Shown: positions 45,500-54,977 of the stretch, in pieces
Numbering within the stretch: the first letter of the stretch is position 1
How the letters are laid out: the number at the start of each line of letters is the position of its first letter
Assembly (NCBI RefSeq): GCF_042433085.1
Contig: NZ_JBHLWA010000028.1
Coordinates: 1 to 59,422 of the forward strand
Length of the DNA stretch: 59,422 bases
Source: Gallibacterium melopsittaci
Lineage (GTDB): Bacteria; Pseudomonadota; Gammaproteobacteria; Enterobacterales; Pasteurellaceae
Reading direction: 5' to 3'
The notes under the pieces: model-generated
What the model was told of the DNA's origin: nothing
Seen by the model: the letters and a program-made list of their open reading frames with translations, nothing else
The model's database searches: none
Position numbers and translations under genes: made by a program

Positions 45500-45532
45500 A
45501 AACCGCCAAAGAAGAAGTTTCTTTAGCGGTTT
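45500..45532 (-). terminator. Terminator after argG
   Basis: Stem AAACCGC-C-AAAGAA / TTCTTT-A-GCGGTTT with one mismatch, followed on the minus strand by TTATTTATC, 26 bases past argG. Confidence 0.8.
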
Positions 45533-45558
45533 CTTAAATATGAAAAAATAATGATCTA

Positions 45559-46890
45559 TTATTCTTTTTTACCTAATTGAGGGAAAGCAGAATTGTTTAG
45601 CAATAGACCTGTTTGCGTATAAATACCAAGTTTATCTCGTGTATCTGTGATGTCTAAGTTGCGCATTGTCAACTGACCAATACGATCTTTCGGATCAAAT
45701 GGTGCATTTTCTACTTTTTCCATACTTAAACGTTCTGGCTGATAAGTTAAGTTTGGTGATTCGGTATTTAAAATTGAATAGTCATTACCACGACGTAACT
45801 CTAAAGTAACCTCACCAGTTACTGCACGAGCAACCCAACGTTGTGCAGTTTCTCTTAACATTAATGCTTGTGGATCAAACCAACGACCTTGATAAAGTAA
45901 ACGACCTAAACGTAATCCATTGATACGATACTGCTCAATAGTATCTTCATTATGAATACCTGTTACTAAACGTTCATAAGCAATATGTAATAATGCCATT
46001 CCTGGTGCTTCATAAATACCACGACTTTTCGCTTCAATAATACGGTTTTCAATTTGGTCTGACATTCCTAATCCATGGCGTCCACCAATACGATTTGCTT
46101 CTAAGAAAAGATCAACCGCATTAGCAAAAGTTTTGCCATTTAATGCGACTGGAACTCCTTCTTCAAAGCGAACAGTAACTTCTTCTGCTTTGATCGCAAC
46201 ATCTTCTTTCCAGAAAGCCACTCCCATGATTGGATTAACAATACGAATACCACTATTTAAAAACTCAAGATCTTTTGCTTCATGGGTTGCACCTAACATA
46301 TTAGAATCAGTTGAATACGCTTTTTCCACTGACATTTTATAGTTGAAACCATTAGCAATTAAGAACTCTGACATTTCATGACGACCGCCAAGTTCATTAA
46401 TAAACTGTTGATCTAACCACGGTTTATAAATCTTCAAACGTGGATTAGTTAATAAACCGTAACGATAGAAACGCTCAATATCATTGCCTTTAAAAGTACT
46501 ACCATCACCCCAGATATTGACATCATCTTCCTTCATCGCAGTCACTAACATTGTACCAGTTACTGCACGACCAAGAGGTGTTGTATTAAAATAAGTTACA
46601 CCACCAGTACTAATATGGAATGCTCCGCATTGAATAGCGGCAATCCCTTCATTAGCTAATTGACTACGACAATCAATTAAACGTGCATTTTCTGCGCCAT
46701 ATTCTTTTGCTTTGCGTGGAATTGCTTCGTAATCATCTTCATCTGGCTGACCTAAATTTGCTGTATAAGCATAAGGTACAGCGCCTTTTTGACGCATCCA
46801 AAGTAATGCTGCACTGGTATCTAAACCACCCGAAAAAGCGATACCTACTTTTTGTCCAACAGGGAGAGATTCAAGAATTGTTGTTGACAT
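45559..46890 (-). CDS. argG: Argininosuccinate synthase
   Basis: Joins citrulline and aspartate with ATP in arginine synthesis. It has 443 residues, close to the long E. coli-type ArgG, with the N-type ATP pyrophosphatase motif AFSGGLDTSAAL near residue 18. Tandem ARG boxes lie about 108-145 bases upstream. Its leader holds CAAACACA (46918-46911), complementary to GcvB. No other arginine-synthesis gene is in the window. Confidence 0.97.
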   Translation of the reverse strand: MSTTILESLPVGQKVGIAFSGGLDTSAALLWMRQKGAVPYAYTANLGQPDEDDYEAIPRKAKEYGAENARLIDCRSQLANEGIAAIQCGAFHISTGGVTYFNTTPLGRAVTGTMLVTAMKEDDVNIWGDGSTFKGNDIERFYRYGLLTNPRLKIYKPWLDQQFINELGGRHEMSEFLIANGFNYKMSVEKAYSTDSNMLGATHEAKDLEFLNSGIRIVNPIMGVAFWKEDVAIKAEEVTVRFEEGVPVALNGKTFANAVDLFLEANRIGGRHGLGMSDQIENRIIEAKSRGIYEAPGMALLHIAYERLVTGIHNEDTIEQYRINGLRLGRLLYQGRWFDPQALMLRETAQRWVARAVTGEVTLELRRGNDYSILNTESPNLTYQPERLSMEKVENAPFDPKDRIGQLTMRNLDITDTRDKLGIYTQTGLLLNNSAFPQLGKKE

Positions 46891-46997
46891 ATTAATTCCT
46901 ATTCATGAGATGTGTTTGATTCTGTGATAAAACGAACGTTTACCGAGTGCGTATTATTCCCTAAAATCCATCGAGTGTCCACAATCTTTATCAAATT

Positions 46998-47035
46998 TTT
47001 GCATAAAAATTCAATTTTTCGCATAAAAATTCAAT
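46998..47035 (-). promoter_or_regulatory. Tandem ArgR (ARG) boxes before argG
   Basis: TTTGCATAAAAATTCAAT (46998-47015) and TTCGCATAAAAATTCAAT (47018-47035) match the 18-base ARG-box pattern at about 17 and 16 positions, with a 20-base period and nearly identical sequence. They lie between argG and the gcvB terminator. Confidence 0.75.
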
Positions 47036-47117
47036 TAATTTTCTCATAATCTAATTATATTATGGGATTTTTATAACCGATATGTGATAAATTTTTGGAA
47101 TCTGGTAGAATTCACGC

Positions 47118-47351
47118 AAAAAAAATGCCACCTAAAGATTAGGTGGCAGATAAACAAATCTGTTTATAAAAATATACAGGAAGTGAAATGAGTAACTTCT
47201 CAGTTACTCAGCCTAGAAATTCTAGACTAATATGCAAACACAACATCATACTTAAGAATCTGAAACTCATTAACTAGTAAGGAATGACCAATCATTAAGT
47301 ATGGCGCACATTCTAGGGAGCTCCCCTTGAATAAACAAACAAATTTTTTTT
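47118..47351 (-). ncRNA. gcvB: GcvB small regulatory RNA
   Basis: The minus strand holds a GU-rich R1 element GATGTTGTGTTTGCA (47247-47233), the R2-like CACTTCCTGTATAT (47185-47172) and a strong terminator TGCCACCTAA/TTAGGTGGCA plus T8 ending at 47118. These features and the position divergent from gcvA define GcvB, an Hfq-dependent repressor of amino-acid uptake and synthesis genes. The 5' end is uncertain: a promoter TTGGAT-18-TATGCT points near 47351, while the first stable hairpin starts near 47325. It fills most of the 536-base gap between argG and gcvA. Confidence 0.9.
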
Positions 47352-47426
47352 ATCTTTAGCATAAAAAAAACTAATAACAAAATCCAATAGCAACTAACAG
47401 GAAGTTTTTACTCTGGATATTAAATT

Positions 47427-48302
47427 ATGGTTAAACGTTTGCCTCCCTTAAATGCTCTAAAGGCTTTCGATTCAGCCGCAAGACATTTAAGTTTTACAAA
47501 AGCAGCCGAAGAACTCTTTGTTACTCAAGCAGCTGTCAGTCATCAAATAAAAATTTTAGAAGATTTTTTAGGAATAGAACTTTTTTTGCGCAAAAATCGT
47601 ACACTTGAATTAACCGAAGCAGGAAAAAGTTATTTTTTTGATGTGAATAACATATTAAAAAAACTAATGGATGCCACAGAAAAACTTACCCAAAATAAAG
47701 GGCAAACTGTGCTATCTATCAATATTCCGCAAACTTTTGGTATGCAATGGCTTGTTCCTCAACTCAGTGAATTTAACCAACGCTATCCAGATATTGATGT
47801 ACGCATCAATGGTGTTGATCATGATGAAGGCTTATTAACTCGTGAAGTTGATATTGCTGTTTATTATGGTAAAGGTGATTGGAAAGGGCTATCCGTTGAA
47901 CGTTTAAAAGAAGCGCGATTATTAATTTTGGCATCACCAAATTTATTAGCGAAATATCCTATTCATCAAGTAGATGATTTACGCCAACATACGCTCCTAC
48001 ACGTCCATAATCGTGATAATTGGCAAATGGCATTAAACTCATTGAAATTAGAGGGGATGGATCTGCAGCATAATCCTGTATTTAGCCATACTTTTATGGC
48101 ATTACAAGCGGCCATTCATGGGCAAGGGATTGTCCTTGCAAATGAATTATTGGCACAAAAAGAAATTAAACAAGGTAATCTACAAGAAGTATTAAGTTTA
48201 CAATTAAAAGATCCTAAGTCTTTCTATGTGGTTTACCATTCAGATCGAGAAAACGATGAAAAAATCAAAGCATTTCGTGATTGGATCATCTCATTAGTAT
48301 AA
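47427..48302 (+). CDS. gcvA: LysR-family regulator GcvA
   Basis: A transcription factor for the glycine-cleavage system and for gcvB. It has 291 residues, with the N-terminal winged helix (PPLNALKAFDSAARHLSFTK) followed by a LysR effector domain. Identity as GcvA rests on the N-terminal sequence and on the divergent gcvB. Two genes follow closely (ygdD after 9 bases, then rlmM), the E. coli order. Confidence 0.94.
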   Translation: MVKRLPPLNALKAFDSAARHLSFTKAAEELFVTQAAVSHQIKILEDFLGIELFLRKNRTLELTEAGKSYFFDVNNILKKLMDATEKLTQNKGQTVLSINIPQTFGMQWLVPQLSEFNQRYPDIDVRINGVDHDEGLLTREVDIAVYYGKGDWKGLSVERLKEARLLILASPNLLAKYPIHQVDDLRQHTLLHVHNRDNWQMALNSLKLEGMDLQHNPVFSHTFMALQAAIHGQGIVLANELLAQKEIKQGNLQEVLSLQLKDPKSFYVVYHSDRENDEKIKAFRDWIISLV

Positions 48303-48311
48303 GGAAAATTT

Positions 48312-48725
48312 GTGTTTAAACCATTTTTAATCTTTACTGCACTAAGTGGCTTTTTCTGTGTTGCTTTTGGTGCATTTTCATCTCATGTCTTAAGTAAACA
48401 ACTTTCTGCTGAAGCATTAAATTGGTTAGAAGTTGGTTGGCGTTATCAGACATTCCACACTTTAGCATTACTTTTTTTAATACTTTTATTTGTCATACCA
48501 CTGCCTCAAGTCACTCCTAAATGGTATAAGACCGTGAAATGGACTGGTTATTGTTGGATTGCTGGTATTATCTTATTCAGTTTTAGCCTATACTGTTTAG
48601 CTTTAACTGGGAATAAAAGTTTAGCTCATCTTACCCCTATTGGTGGTGTTTTCTTTTTATTAGGATGGGGAAACTTATGTTATCTCGGAATCCGTTATCG
48701 CTTTCTAACCCATTCAAGCAAATAA
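48312..48725 (+). CDS. ygdD: DUF423 inner-membrane protein YgdD
   Basis: A 137-residue membrane protein with four predicted helices and the DUF423 start ALSGFFCVAFGAFSSH. The function is unknown. The 3' end is 8 bases before the rlmM start chosen here. Confidence 0.9.
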   Translation: MFKPFLIFTALSGFFCVAFGAFSSHVLSKQLSAEALNWLEVGWRYQTFHTLALLFLILLFVIPLPQVTPKWYKTVKWTGYCWIAGIILFSFSLYCLALTGNKSLAHLTPIGGVFFLLGWGNLCYLGIRYRFLTHSSK

Positions 48726-48733
48726 AAATTATT

Positions 48734-49831
48734 ATGACAAATCAACTTATTTTATATTGCCGTGCTGGATTTGAAAAAGAAACAGCAGCAGAAATTAATG
48801 ATAAAGCAACTGATTTAGGTGTATATGGCTTTGCTCGTACAGAGCCAGATAGTGCTTTTGTCATTTTTGAATGTAACAGTGCCGAAGAAGTAAAGTTATT
48901 AATTCAACATCTTGAATTTAATACGTTAATATTTTGTCGACAATGGTTTGCTGTTATTCAGCAACTTACCTTTACTTCAACAGCAGATCGTATTTCGCCG
49001 ATTATGGCTTTACTTTCCCAAGTAGATCTTGATTTAAATGCAATGACAGAAGTGTGGGTTGAAACAGCAGATACAAATCAAGCAAAAGAGTTACTCCCGT
49101 TTTGTCGCAAATTTACCGTACCATTACGGCAAAAATTAAAACAAGCTGGTTATCTTAGTCACCAAACAAACGCAAAAACGCAACCTTTTACCTTACATCT
49201 CTTTTTTACCGAATCGAATAGTTGCTTTGTAGGTTATTCTTTTAATCATAATCATTCGCCTGATTTTATGGGAATAAAACGATTACGTTTTCCTGCCGAA
49301 GCACCAAGTCGCTCAACTCTTAAATTAGAAGAAGCAATTAAAACATTTTTAACAGAAAAAGAAGAAACTAAACGTCTTACTGACCAACAATATGCCGTGG
49401 ACTTAGGGGCTTGTCCAGGTGGTTGGACATATCAATTAGTCAGACGTGGATTATTTGTTTACGCCGTAGATCACGGTAAAGTTGCAGAGTCTTTACAAGA
49501 AACAGGACGTGTTGAACATTGTCCAGAAGATGGCTTCAAATTCCAACCGCCCAAAAAACGTAAAATTGATTGGTTAGTTTGCGATATGGTCGAACAACCT
49601 ATTCGCATTGCTGAATTAATTGCAAAATGGCTAGTGAATGGTTGGTGTCAAGAAACAATCTTTAATCTAAAATTACCAATGAAAAAACGTTACATAGAAG
49701 TGCGAAAATGTCTTTTCTTAATTGAACAACGATTAATTGATGCTGATCTTGATTATCAAATGCAAGCAAAGCATCTTTATCATGACCGAGAAGAAATTAC
49801 TGTACATATTCGTTTAAAAACAAAGAAATAA
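48734..49831 (+). CDS. rlmM: 23S rRNA 2'-O-ribose C2498 methyltransferase
   Basis: Methylates the ribose of C2498 of 23S rRNA. It has 365 residues from 48734 (MTNQLILYCRAGFE); an upstream in-frame ATG at 48665 lies inside ygdD and is unlikely. An N-terminal THUMP domain is followed by a Rossmann methyltransferase with the SAM motif VDLGACPGGWTYQL near residue 215. It is the third gene of gcvA-ygdD-rlmM; dapB follows after 10 bases. Confidence 0.95.
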   Translation: MTNQLILYCRAGFEKETAAEINDKATDLGVYGFARTEPDSAFVIFECNSAEEVKLLIQHLEFNTLIFCRQWFAVIQQLTFTSTADRISPIMALLSQVDLDLNAMTEVWVETADTNQAKELLPFCRKFTVPLRQKLKQAGYLSHQTNAKTQPFTLHLFFTESNSCFVGYSFNHNHSPDFMGIKRLRFPAEAPSRSTLKLEEAIKTFLTEKEETKRLTDQQYAVDLGACPGGWTYQLVRRGLFVYAVDHGKVAESLQETGRVEHCPEDGFKFQPPKKRKIDWLVCDMVEQPIRIAELIAKWLVNGWCQETIFNLKLPMKKRYIEVRKCLFLIEQRLIDADLDYQMQAKHLYHDREEITVHIRLKTKK

Positions 49832-49841
49832 GGATAAATAT

Positions 49842-50654
49842 ATGACATTAAGAATTGCCGTAGTTGGTGCAGGTGGACGTATGGGACGCCAACTGATTCA
49901 AGCTGTAAGCAAAACTGAAGGAGTGACACTCACTGCTGCCTTTGAACGTTCAGGCTCAAGTTTACTTGGCAGTGATGCGGGTGAATTGGCTGGAGTAGGG
50001 CATAATGGTATAGAAATTACTGATAACTTATCAGCAAAAATCGAACAATTCGATTTACTTATCGATTTCACTCGCCCTGAAGGTACGCTCAATCATTTGG
50101 CACTTTGTGTGGCTCACAATAAAAAAATGGTGATTGGTACTACAGGATTTGATGACCAGGGTAAACAAGCTATTCAACAAGCTGCGGAAAAAATTGGTAT
50201 TGTTTTTGCGTCAAATTATAGTGTCGGTGTTAATCTTGTTTTTAAACTCCTCGAAAAAGCAGCAAAAGTCATGGGAGATTATTGCGATATTGAAATTATT
50301 GAAGCGCATCATTGCCATAAAGTAGATGCTCCATCAGGTACTGCATTATCTATGGGAGAACATATCGCAAAAGCAATGGGGAAAGATCTTAAACAACACG
50401 CAGTATATGCTCGTGAAGGAATCACTGGCGAACGTAAACAGGATCAAATTGGCTTTGCTACTATTCGTGCTGGTGATGTGGTGGGTGAACACACTGTGTG
50501 GTTTGCAGATGAAGGTGAGCGAGTTGAAATTGCACATAAGGCCTCTAGTCGTATGACTTTTGCTAATGGTGCAGTTCGTGCTGCCAAATGGTTAGCAAAC
50601 CACGATAAAGGCTTGTTTGATATGACTGATGTATTAAACCTAAACTCACTATAA
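49842..50654 (+). CDS. dapB: 4-hydroxy-tetrahydrodipicolinate reductase
   Basis: Makes tetrahydrodipicolinate for lysine and diaminopimelate. It has 270 residues with the NAD(P) motif VVGAGGRMGRQL at the N-terminus and the catalytic EAHHCHKVDAPSGTA. It directly follows rlmM and ends at the terminator at 50664. Confidence 0.97.
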   Translation: MTLRIAVVGAGGRMGRQLIQAVSKTEGVTLTAAFERSGSSLLGSDAGELAGVGHNGIEITDNLSAKIEQFDLLIDFTRPEGTLNHLALCVAHNKKMVIGTTGFDDQGKQAIQQAAEKIGIVFASNYSVGVNLVFKLLEKAAKVMGDYCDIEIIEAHHCHKVDAPSGTALSMGEHIAKAMGKDLKQHAVYAREGITGERKQDQIGFATIRAGDVVGEHTVWFADEGERVEIAHKASSRMTFANGAVRAAKWLANHDKGLFDMTDVLNLNSL

Positions 50655-50663
50655 AAGTTTCTC

Positions 50664-50683
50664 AGCCCAGTATTCACTGGGCT
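50664..50683 (+). terminator. Terminator after dapB
   Basis: Stem AGCCCAGT/ACTGGGCT with a 4-nt loop followed by TTCTACTTTT, 10 bases past dapB. Confidence 0.85.
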
Positions 50684-50722
50684 TTCTACTTTTATCTTAT
50701 AGTGAATACCATTCGGTCTGAT

Positions 50723-50750
50723 TTGTTCCACTTTCGATTTCTGCTATAAT
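50723..50750 (+). promoter_or_regulatory. fabI promoter
   Basis: -35 TTGTTC (50723-50728), a 16-base spacer and a perfect -10 TATAAT (50745-50750), 35 bases before fabI. Confidence 0.65.
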
Positions 50751-50785
50751 TCGCCCGTTTAACTGCAACTCAAATAGGATAAATT

Positions 50786-51574
50786 ATGGGATTTTTAACT
50801 AATAAACGTATTTTAATCGCTGGTGTCGCTAGCAATCGTTCTATCGCTTATGGTATTGCACAAGCAATGCATCGTGAAGGCGCAGAACTTGCTTTTACCT
50901 ATCAAAATGACAAGTTGAAAGGTCGTGTTGAAGAGTTTGCAAAAGAACTAGGTTCTTCTATTGTGCTCCCTTGTGATGTTGGTACTGATGAAAGTATCGA
51001 AAATTGTTTTAATGAATTACATAAACACTGGAATAAATTTGATGGTTTCGTACACGCTATCGCTTTTGCACCAGGTGATCAACTTGATGGAGATTATGTT
51101 AATGCCGTCAATCGTGAAGGTTTCCGTATTGCACATGATATTAGTGCTTACAGCTTTGTTGCAATGGCAAAAGCAGCTCGTGCAAATCTTAATCCAGGTG
51201 CAGCTTTAGTTACCCTTTCTTACTTAGGAGCTGAACGTGCTATTCCAAATTATAATGTAATGGGATTAGCAAAAGCCTCTCTTGAAGCTAATACTCGTTA
51301 TATGGCATCTGCAATGGGTAAAGAAGGTATCCGTGTAAATGCAATTTCTGCAGGCCCAATTCGTACTTTAGCGGCATCTGGAATCAAAAATTTCAAGAAA
51401 ATGTTAGGTCATTTTGAAAATACTGCACCGCTTCGCCGTACAGTCACCATTGAAGATGTAGGTAATACTGCAGCATTCTTATGTTCTGATCTAGCTGCGG
51501 GTATCACTGGTGAAGTTGTTCACGTTGATGCAGGCTTCAGTACTGTTGCAATGAGTGAATTAGACCTAGATTAA
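50786..51574 (+). CDS. fabI: Enoyl-[acyl-carrier-protein] reductase (NADH)
   Basis: Last step of each fatty-acid elongation cycle. It has 262 residues of the short-chain dehydrogenase family. The catalytic Tyr156 and Lys163 are in IPNYNVMGLAKASLE, with the cofactor region GVASNRSIAYGIA. It is followed by a strong terminator and then rnb. Confidence 0.97.
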   Translation: MGFLTNKRILIAGVASNRSIAYGIAQAMHREGAELAFTYQNDKLKGRVEEFAKELGSSIVLPCDVGTDESIENCFNELHKHWNKFDGFVHAIAFAPGDQLDGDYVNAVNREGFRIAHDISAYSFVAMAKAARANLNPGAALVTLSYLGAERAIPNYNVMGLAKASLEANTRYMASAMGKEGIRVNAISAGPIRTLAASGIKNFKKMLGHFENTAPLRRTVTIEDVGNTAAFLCSDLAAGITGEVVHVDAGFSTVAMSELDLD

Positions 51575-51588
51575 TCCTTTCTTATTAT

Positions 51589-51612
51589 TTCGCTCCGTCC
51601 TAACGGAGCGAA
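51589..51612 (+). terminator. Terminator after fabI
   Basis: A 10-bp stem TTCGCTCCGT/ACGGAGCGAA with a 4-nt loop, followed by T7. Confidence 0.92.
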
Positions 51613-51638
51613 TTTTTTTGTTTTTAATCGGATAAAAT

Positions 51639-53621
51639 ATGCTTCTAGATAATCCTCTTCTTAGCCAACTCAAACAACAAATTCGTGATAGTAAACCGCA
51701 TGTAGAAGGTGTTGTAAAAGCAACTGACAAGGCTTATGGTTTTTTGGAATGTGAAAAGAAAAGTTATTTCATTCCTCCACAAGCAATGAAAAAGGTAATG
51801 CACGGTGACAAAATTAAAGCACTCATTGAAACTGTTGGAGATAAAGAGCAAGCGGAACCAGATAGTTTGCTAGAACCAATGCTAACACGCTTTATTGCTC
51901 GAGTTCGCTTTAATAAAGACAATAAACTGCAACTTTTTGTAGATCATCCAAATATTAAACAACCGATCTCGGCGAATGTGCATAAAAAAGCTACTGAAAC
52001 GCTAGCCAATGGTGATTGGGTAGTAGCTGAATTAAAAACTCATCCATTACGAGATGATCGGTTTTTCTTTGCTCAAGTAACGCAATTTATTTGTCATCAT
52101 GATGATCCAAAAACAGCTTGGTGGGTAACCCTTGCTCGCCATGAACAACCTCGTACAGCGGTAGCTGGGTTAGATCAGTATCCTTTTGACGAAACCACTA
52201 TTCGGCAAGACCTAACAGATATAAATTTTGTTACGATTGACTCAGAAAGTACGGAAGATATGGATGATGCCTTATCTATTTCCCCATTGATGCAAGATAG
52301 TTCACAAGTTGGTTGGAAACTCGCTGTGGCAGTCGCAGATCCAACTGCCTATATTCCATTGGATTCACAAATTGAGCTTGATGCAAAACAACGCTGTTTT
52401 ACCAATTATCTACCAGGTTTTAATATTCCAATGCTCCCTCGTGAGTTATCTGATGATCTCTGTTCATTGGTAGAGGGGGAAAAGCGTCCTGCCTTAGTCT
52501 GTTTTATTGAAACAGATCTTGAGGGAAATGTTACTACTGAGCCAAGTTTTACTTTGGCATGGATTTGTTCTAAAGCAAAACTTGCTTATGACGCAGTTTC
52601 AGATTATTTAGAACAACAACCAAATGCGTGGCAACCAACCAACGACATTATTAAGACGCAAATTGATGCACTACATCAATTCAGTTTAGCGAGAATTAAG
52701 TGGCGTCAACAACACGCAATCTTATTTAAAGATCGTCCTGATTATAATTTTATCTTGGCAGATAATGGAGAAATTTCTGAGATTCGAGCTGATTATCGTC
52801 GTATTGCGAATCGCATTGTTGAAGAGTGTATGATTATTGCAAATACTTGTGCGGCACAATTTTTAGCTACACATCAAGTAGCGGGTATCTTCAATACACA
52901 TTCTGGTTTTGATAAGAAATTCTTACCAGCAGCAAGTAATTTCCTATTAAAACATCTTGCTAATGGAAGTAATCAAACTGAACTTGAGCAACGTTATAGT
53001 GTGGAAAGTTTAACGACACTTGATGGTTATTGCCAAATGCAACACGACCTTGATCAACTTTCACAAGAATACTTTGAAACTCGTTTACGCCGCTATCTCA
53101 CATTTGCTGAATTTAAAGCAGAAGTTGCGCCTCATTTTGGTTTAGGTTTAACTGCCTATGCAACTTGGACTTCACCAATTCGTAAATATTCAGATATGGT
53201 AAACCATCGTGCAATCAAAGCTATCTTACAACAACAAACGCCACAACCGATTGAAGAAAATGTGCTAGCTCGATTACAAGAAGCCAGAAAACAAAATCGT
53301 TTGGTTGAACGTGATATTGCAGATTGGCTCTATTGTTTATATTTTGCTAAACAAGTAGCGGATAAGCCGATTTATCAAGCACAAATTATGGATATTACTC
53401 GTGGCGGGTTACGAGTACAGTTACTAGAAAATGGTGCTTATCTCTTTGTGCCAATGTCTTTTATTCATGATAAGAAAGAAGAGATTGAGGTAAACAGTGA
53501 TGATATTGCGTTATATGTACAAGGTAATCGTCTTTATCAATTAGCGGATCTCTTGTCAGTACGTTTAGTTGAAGTTAATGTTGAAACACGCAGCATTATA
53601 GCTGAACCTGTAAAAGCGTAA
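51639..53621 (+). CDS. rnb: Exoribonuclease II
   Basis: A 3'-5' hydrolytic exoribonuclease. It has 660 residues, with N-terminal cold-shock domains, the RNB catalytic domain with acidic residues in STEDMDDALSI near residue 205, and a C-terminal S1 domain (QAQIMDITRGGLRVQL). The short length and lack of a basic tail favour RNase II over RNase R. Confidence 0.96.
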   Translation: MLLDNPLLSQLKQQIRDSKPHVEGVVKATDKAYGFLECEKKSYFIPPQAMKKVMHGDKIKALIETVGDKEQAEPDSLLEPMLTRFIARVRFNKDNKLQLFVDHPNIKQPISANVHKKATETLANGDWVVAELKTHPLRDDRFFFAQVTQFICHHDDPKTAWWVTLARHEQPRTAVAGLDQYPFDETTIRQDLTDINFVTIDSESTEDMDDALSISPLMQDSSQVGWKLAVAVADPTAYIPLDSQIELDAKQRCFTNYLPGFNIPMLPRELSDDLCSLVEGEKRPALVCFIETDLEGNVTTEPSFTLAWICSKAKLAYDAVSDYLEQQPNAWQPTNDIIKTQIDALHQFSLARIKWRQQHAILFKDRPDYNFILADNGEISEIRADYRRIANRIVEECMIIANTCAAQFLATHQVAGIFNTHSGFDKKFLPAASNFLLKHLANGSNQTELEQRYSVESLTTLDGYCQMQHDLDQLSQEYFETRLRRYLTFAEFKAEVAPHFGLGLTAYATWTSPIRKYSDMVNHRAIKAILQQQTPQPIEENVLARLQEARKQNRLVERDIADWLYCLYFAKQVADKPIYQAQIMDITRGGLRVQLLENGAYLFVPMSFIHDKKEEIEVNSDDIALYVQGNRLYQLADLLSVRLVEVNVETRSIIAEPVKA

Positions 53622-53659
53622 TCTTACTCGTAATCTTATTATAAAGATAATCACAAGCA

Positions 53660-53692
53660 AAAGTGTTGTGGTACTGCTTACTACAACACTTT
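53660..53692 (+). terminator. Terminator-like hairpin after rnb
   Basis: A 10-bp stem AAAGTGTTGT/ACAACACTTT with a 13-nt loop followed by CTTATCTT. It lies 38 bases after rnb and just before the MFS ribosome-binding site. Confidence 0.6.
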
Positions 53693-53713
53693 CTTATCTT
53701 AGGAAGAATACAA

Positions 53714-54907
53714 ATGAAAACAACAATAAAAGAACCACTCTGGACTCCAGAGTTTACTGGTTATGGTATCAGTAGCAGTGTATTTTATATTGTGCAATAT
53801 ATTATGGTTTCTGCTCTGCCTATCGTGATCACGCTCTCTTATGGTGGTAGTGCATTCGATGCAGGTATGGCAATGACTTGCTTTCAAATCGGCTGCATTC
53901 TTTGCCGTCCATTTGCAGGAGAATTGATTGATAGTTTAAATAAGAAAAAAATGTTATTTATTTCAACAGGACTTTTTTTTCTTATCACCGCTGCGTTCAA
54001 CTTTTCTCCATCAGTTGAATACCTCTTTGTCTATCGTTTTTTTCAAGGAATGTTATTCGCTATCGGAACAACGGCAGTTGCAACCGTTGCTGTATTAGTC
54101 TTACCCAATAGTCGTAAAGGGGAAGGTATCGGTTATTTTGCAATGTTTGTTAATATCGCTATGGTTATCGGTCCATTCTTTGGATTATTAATTTTAGATA
54201 ACTTTGGCGATCATGCTCTCTTTCTTGCCTGTAGTTTAATTGGCTTAATTGGCTTTTATGCCGCGAATCGCAAACCGTTACCTATTGAGTTAGCTCATCC
54301 AAAATCAATTTCTAAAAAAACTTGGAAGATTACACGTTTTATTGAGAAACGAGCTTTACCTTGGGCATTAATGGGCTTATTTATGAGTTTTACTTATTCA
54401 GGTATTTTAGTCTTCGTCCCGATTATGATGACATCAATGGGAATTGGACCAATGGCAAGTTATTTCTTTGTGATATTTGCGGTCACTATCGTCATTACAC
54501 GTCCATTTGTTGGCAGAATTTATGACTATTATGGTGCAGCTTATCTCATTTATCCTGGTTATATTGCTTTTATTCTTGGTATGGCATTATTAAGTATCGC
54601 AAAATCAGCCACAGGTATTTTTATTGCTGCCCCTATTTTAGGCTTAGGTTACGGTGCCATTGCCCCTGCATTTCAAACTTCCAGTGTACAAGTCGTACCA
54701 AGCGAACGTGCTGGTGCAGCAACAGCGACTTATTTTCTCTTTCTTGATTTAGGTATCGGTTTAGGTTCTATACTACTAAGTATGCTGGTTAGTGCCTTTG
54801 ATTTTAATCTTATGTATTGGGTTAATACTTTAGTCGCAATAATTGGTTTAATTCTTTACCACTTCATCGTAAGAGGCAAATATCAAACTAAATTAGAAAA
54901 AATTTAA
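53714..54907 (+). CDS. Major facilitator superfamily transporter (YfcJ/YhhS-like)
   Basis: A 397-residue inner-membrane protein from 53714, where AGGAAG precedes the ATG; a longer frame from 53663 has no support. About twelve membrane segments are seen, with the loop GELIDSLNKKKML. It resembles the YfcJ/YhhS efflux group, but the substrate is unknown. It appears to be a single-gene unit between rnb and the YvcK-family gene. Confidence 0.85.
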   Translation: MKTTIKEPLWTPEFTGYGISSSVFYIVQYIMVSALPIVITLSYGGSAFDAGMAMTCFQIGCILCRPFAGELIDSLNKKKMLFISTGLFFLITAAFNFSPSVEYLFVYRFFQGMLFAIGTTAVATVAVLVLPNSRKGEGIGYFAMFVNIAMVIGPFFGLLILDNFGDHALFLACSLIGLIGFYAANRKPLPIELAHPKSISKKTWKITRFIEKRALPWALMGLFMSFTYSGILVFVPIMMTSMGIGPMASYFFVIFAVTIVITRPFVGRIYDYYGAAYLIYPGYIAFILGMALLSIAKSATGIFIAAPILGLGYGAIAPAFQTSSVQVVPSERAGAATATYFLFLDLGIGLGSILLSMLVSAFDFNLMYWVNTLVAIIGLILYHFIVRGKYQTKLEKI

Positions 54908-54917
54908 TTTTGTAAAA

Positions 54918-54977
54918 TTAGGATCTATAAATATTCTTGCTTACAACATCGATAAAAAAACATCTTATAGATCCTAA
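54918..54977. terminator. 13-bp inverted repeat between the MFS gene and yvcK
   Basis: TTAGGATCTATAA and TTATAGATCCTAA are perfect complements around a 34-nt A/T-rich spacer. The right arm contains the yvcK-family stop codon. The loop is long for a terminator, and no good U-run follows, so the role is uncertain. Confidence 0.5.

Noticed and set aside
48665..48733. N-terminal extension of rlmM into ygdD
   Set aside because: The family N-terminus begins at MTNQLILYC (48734); the extension is the end of ygdD read in another frame.
53663..53713. N-terminal extension of the second MFS gene
   Set aside because: It would translate through the rnb terminator hairpin; AGGAAG directly precedes the ATG at 53714.
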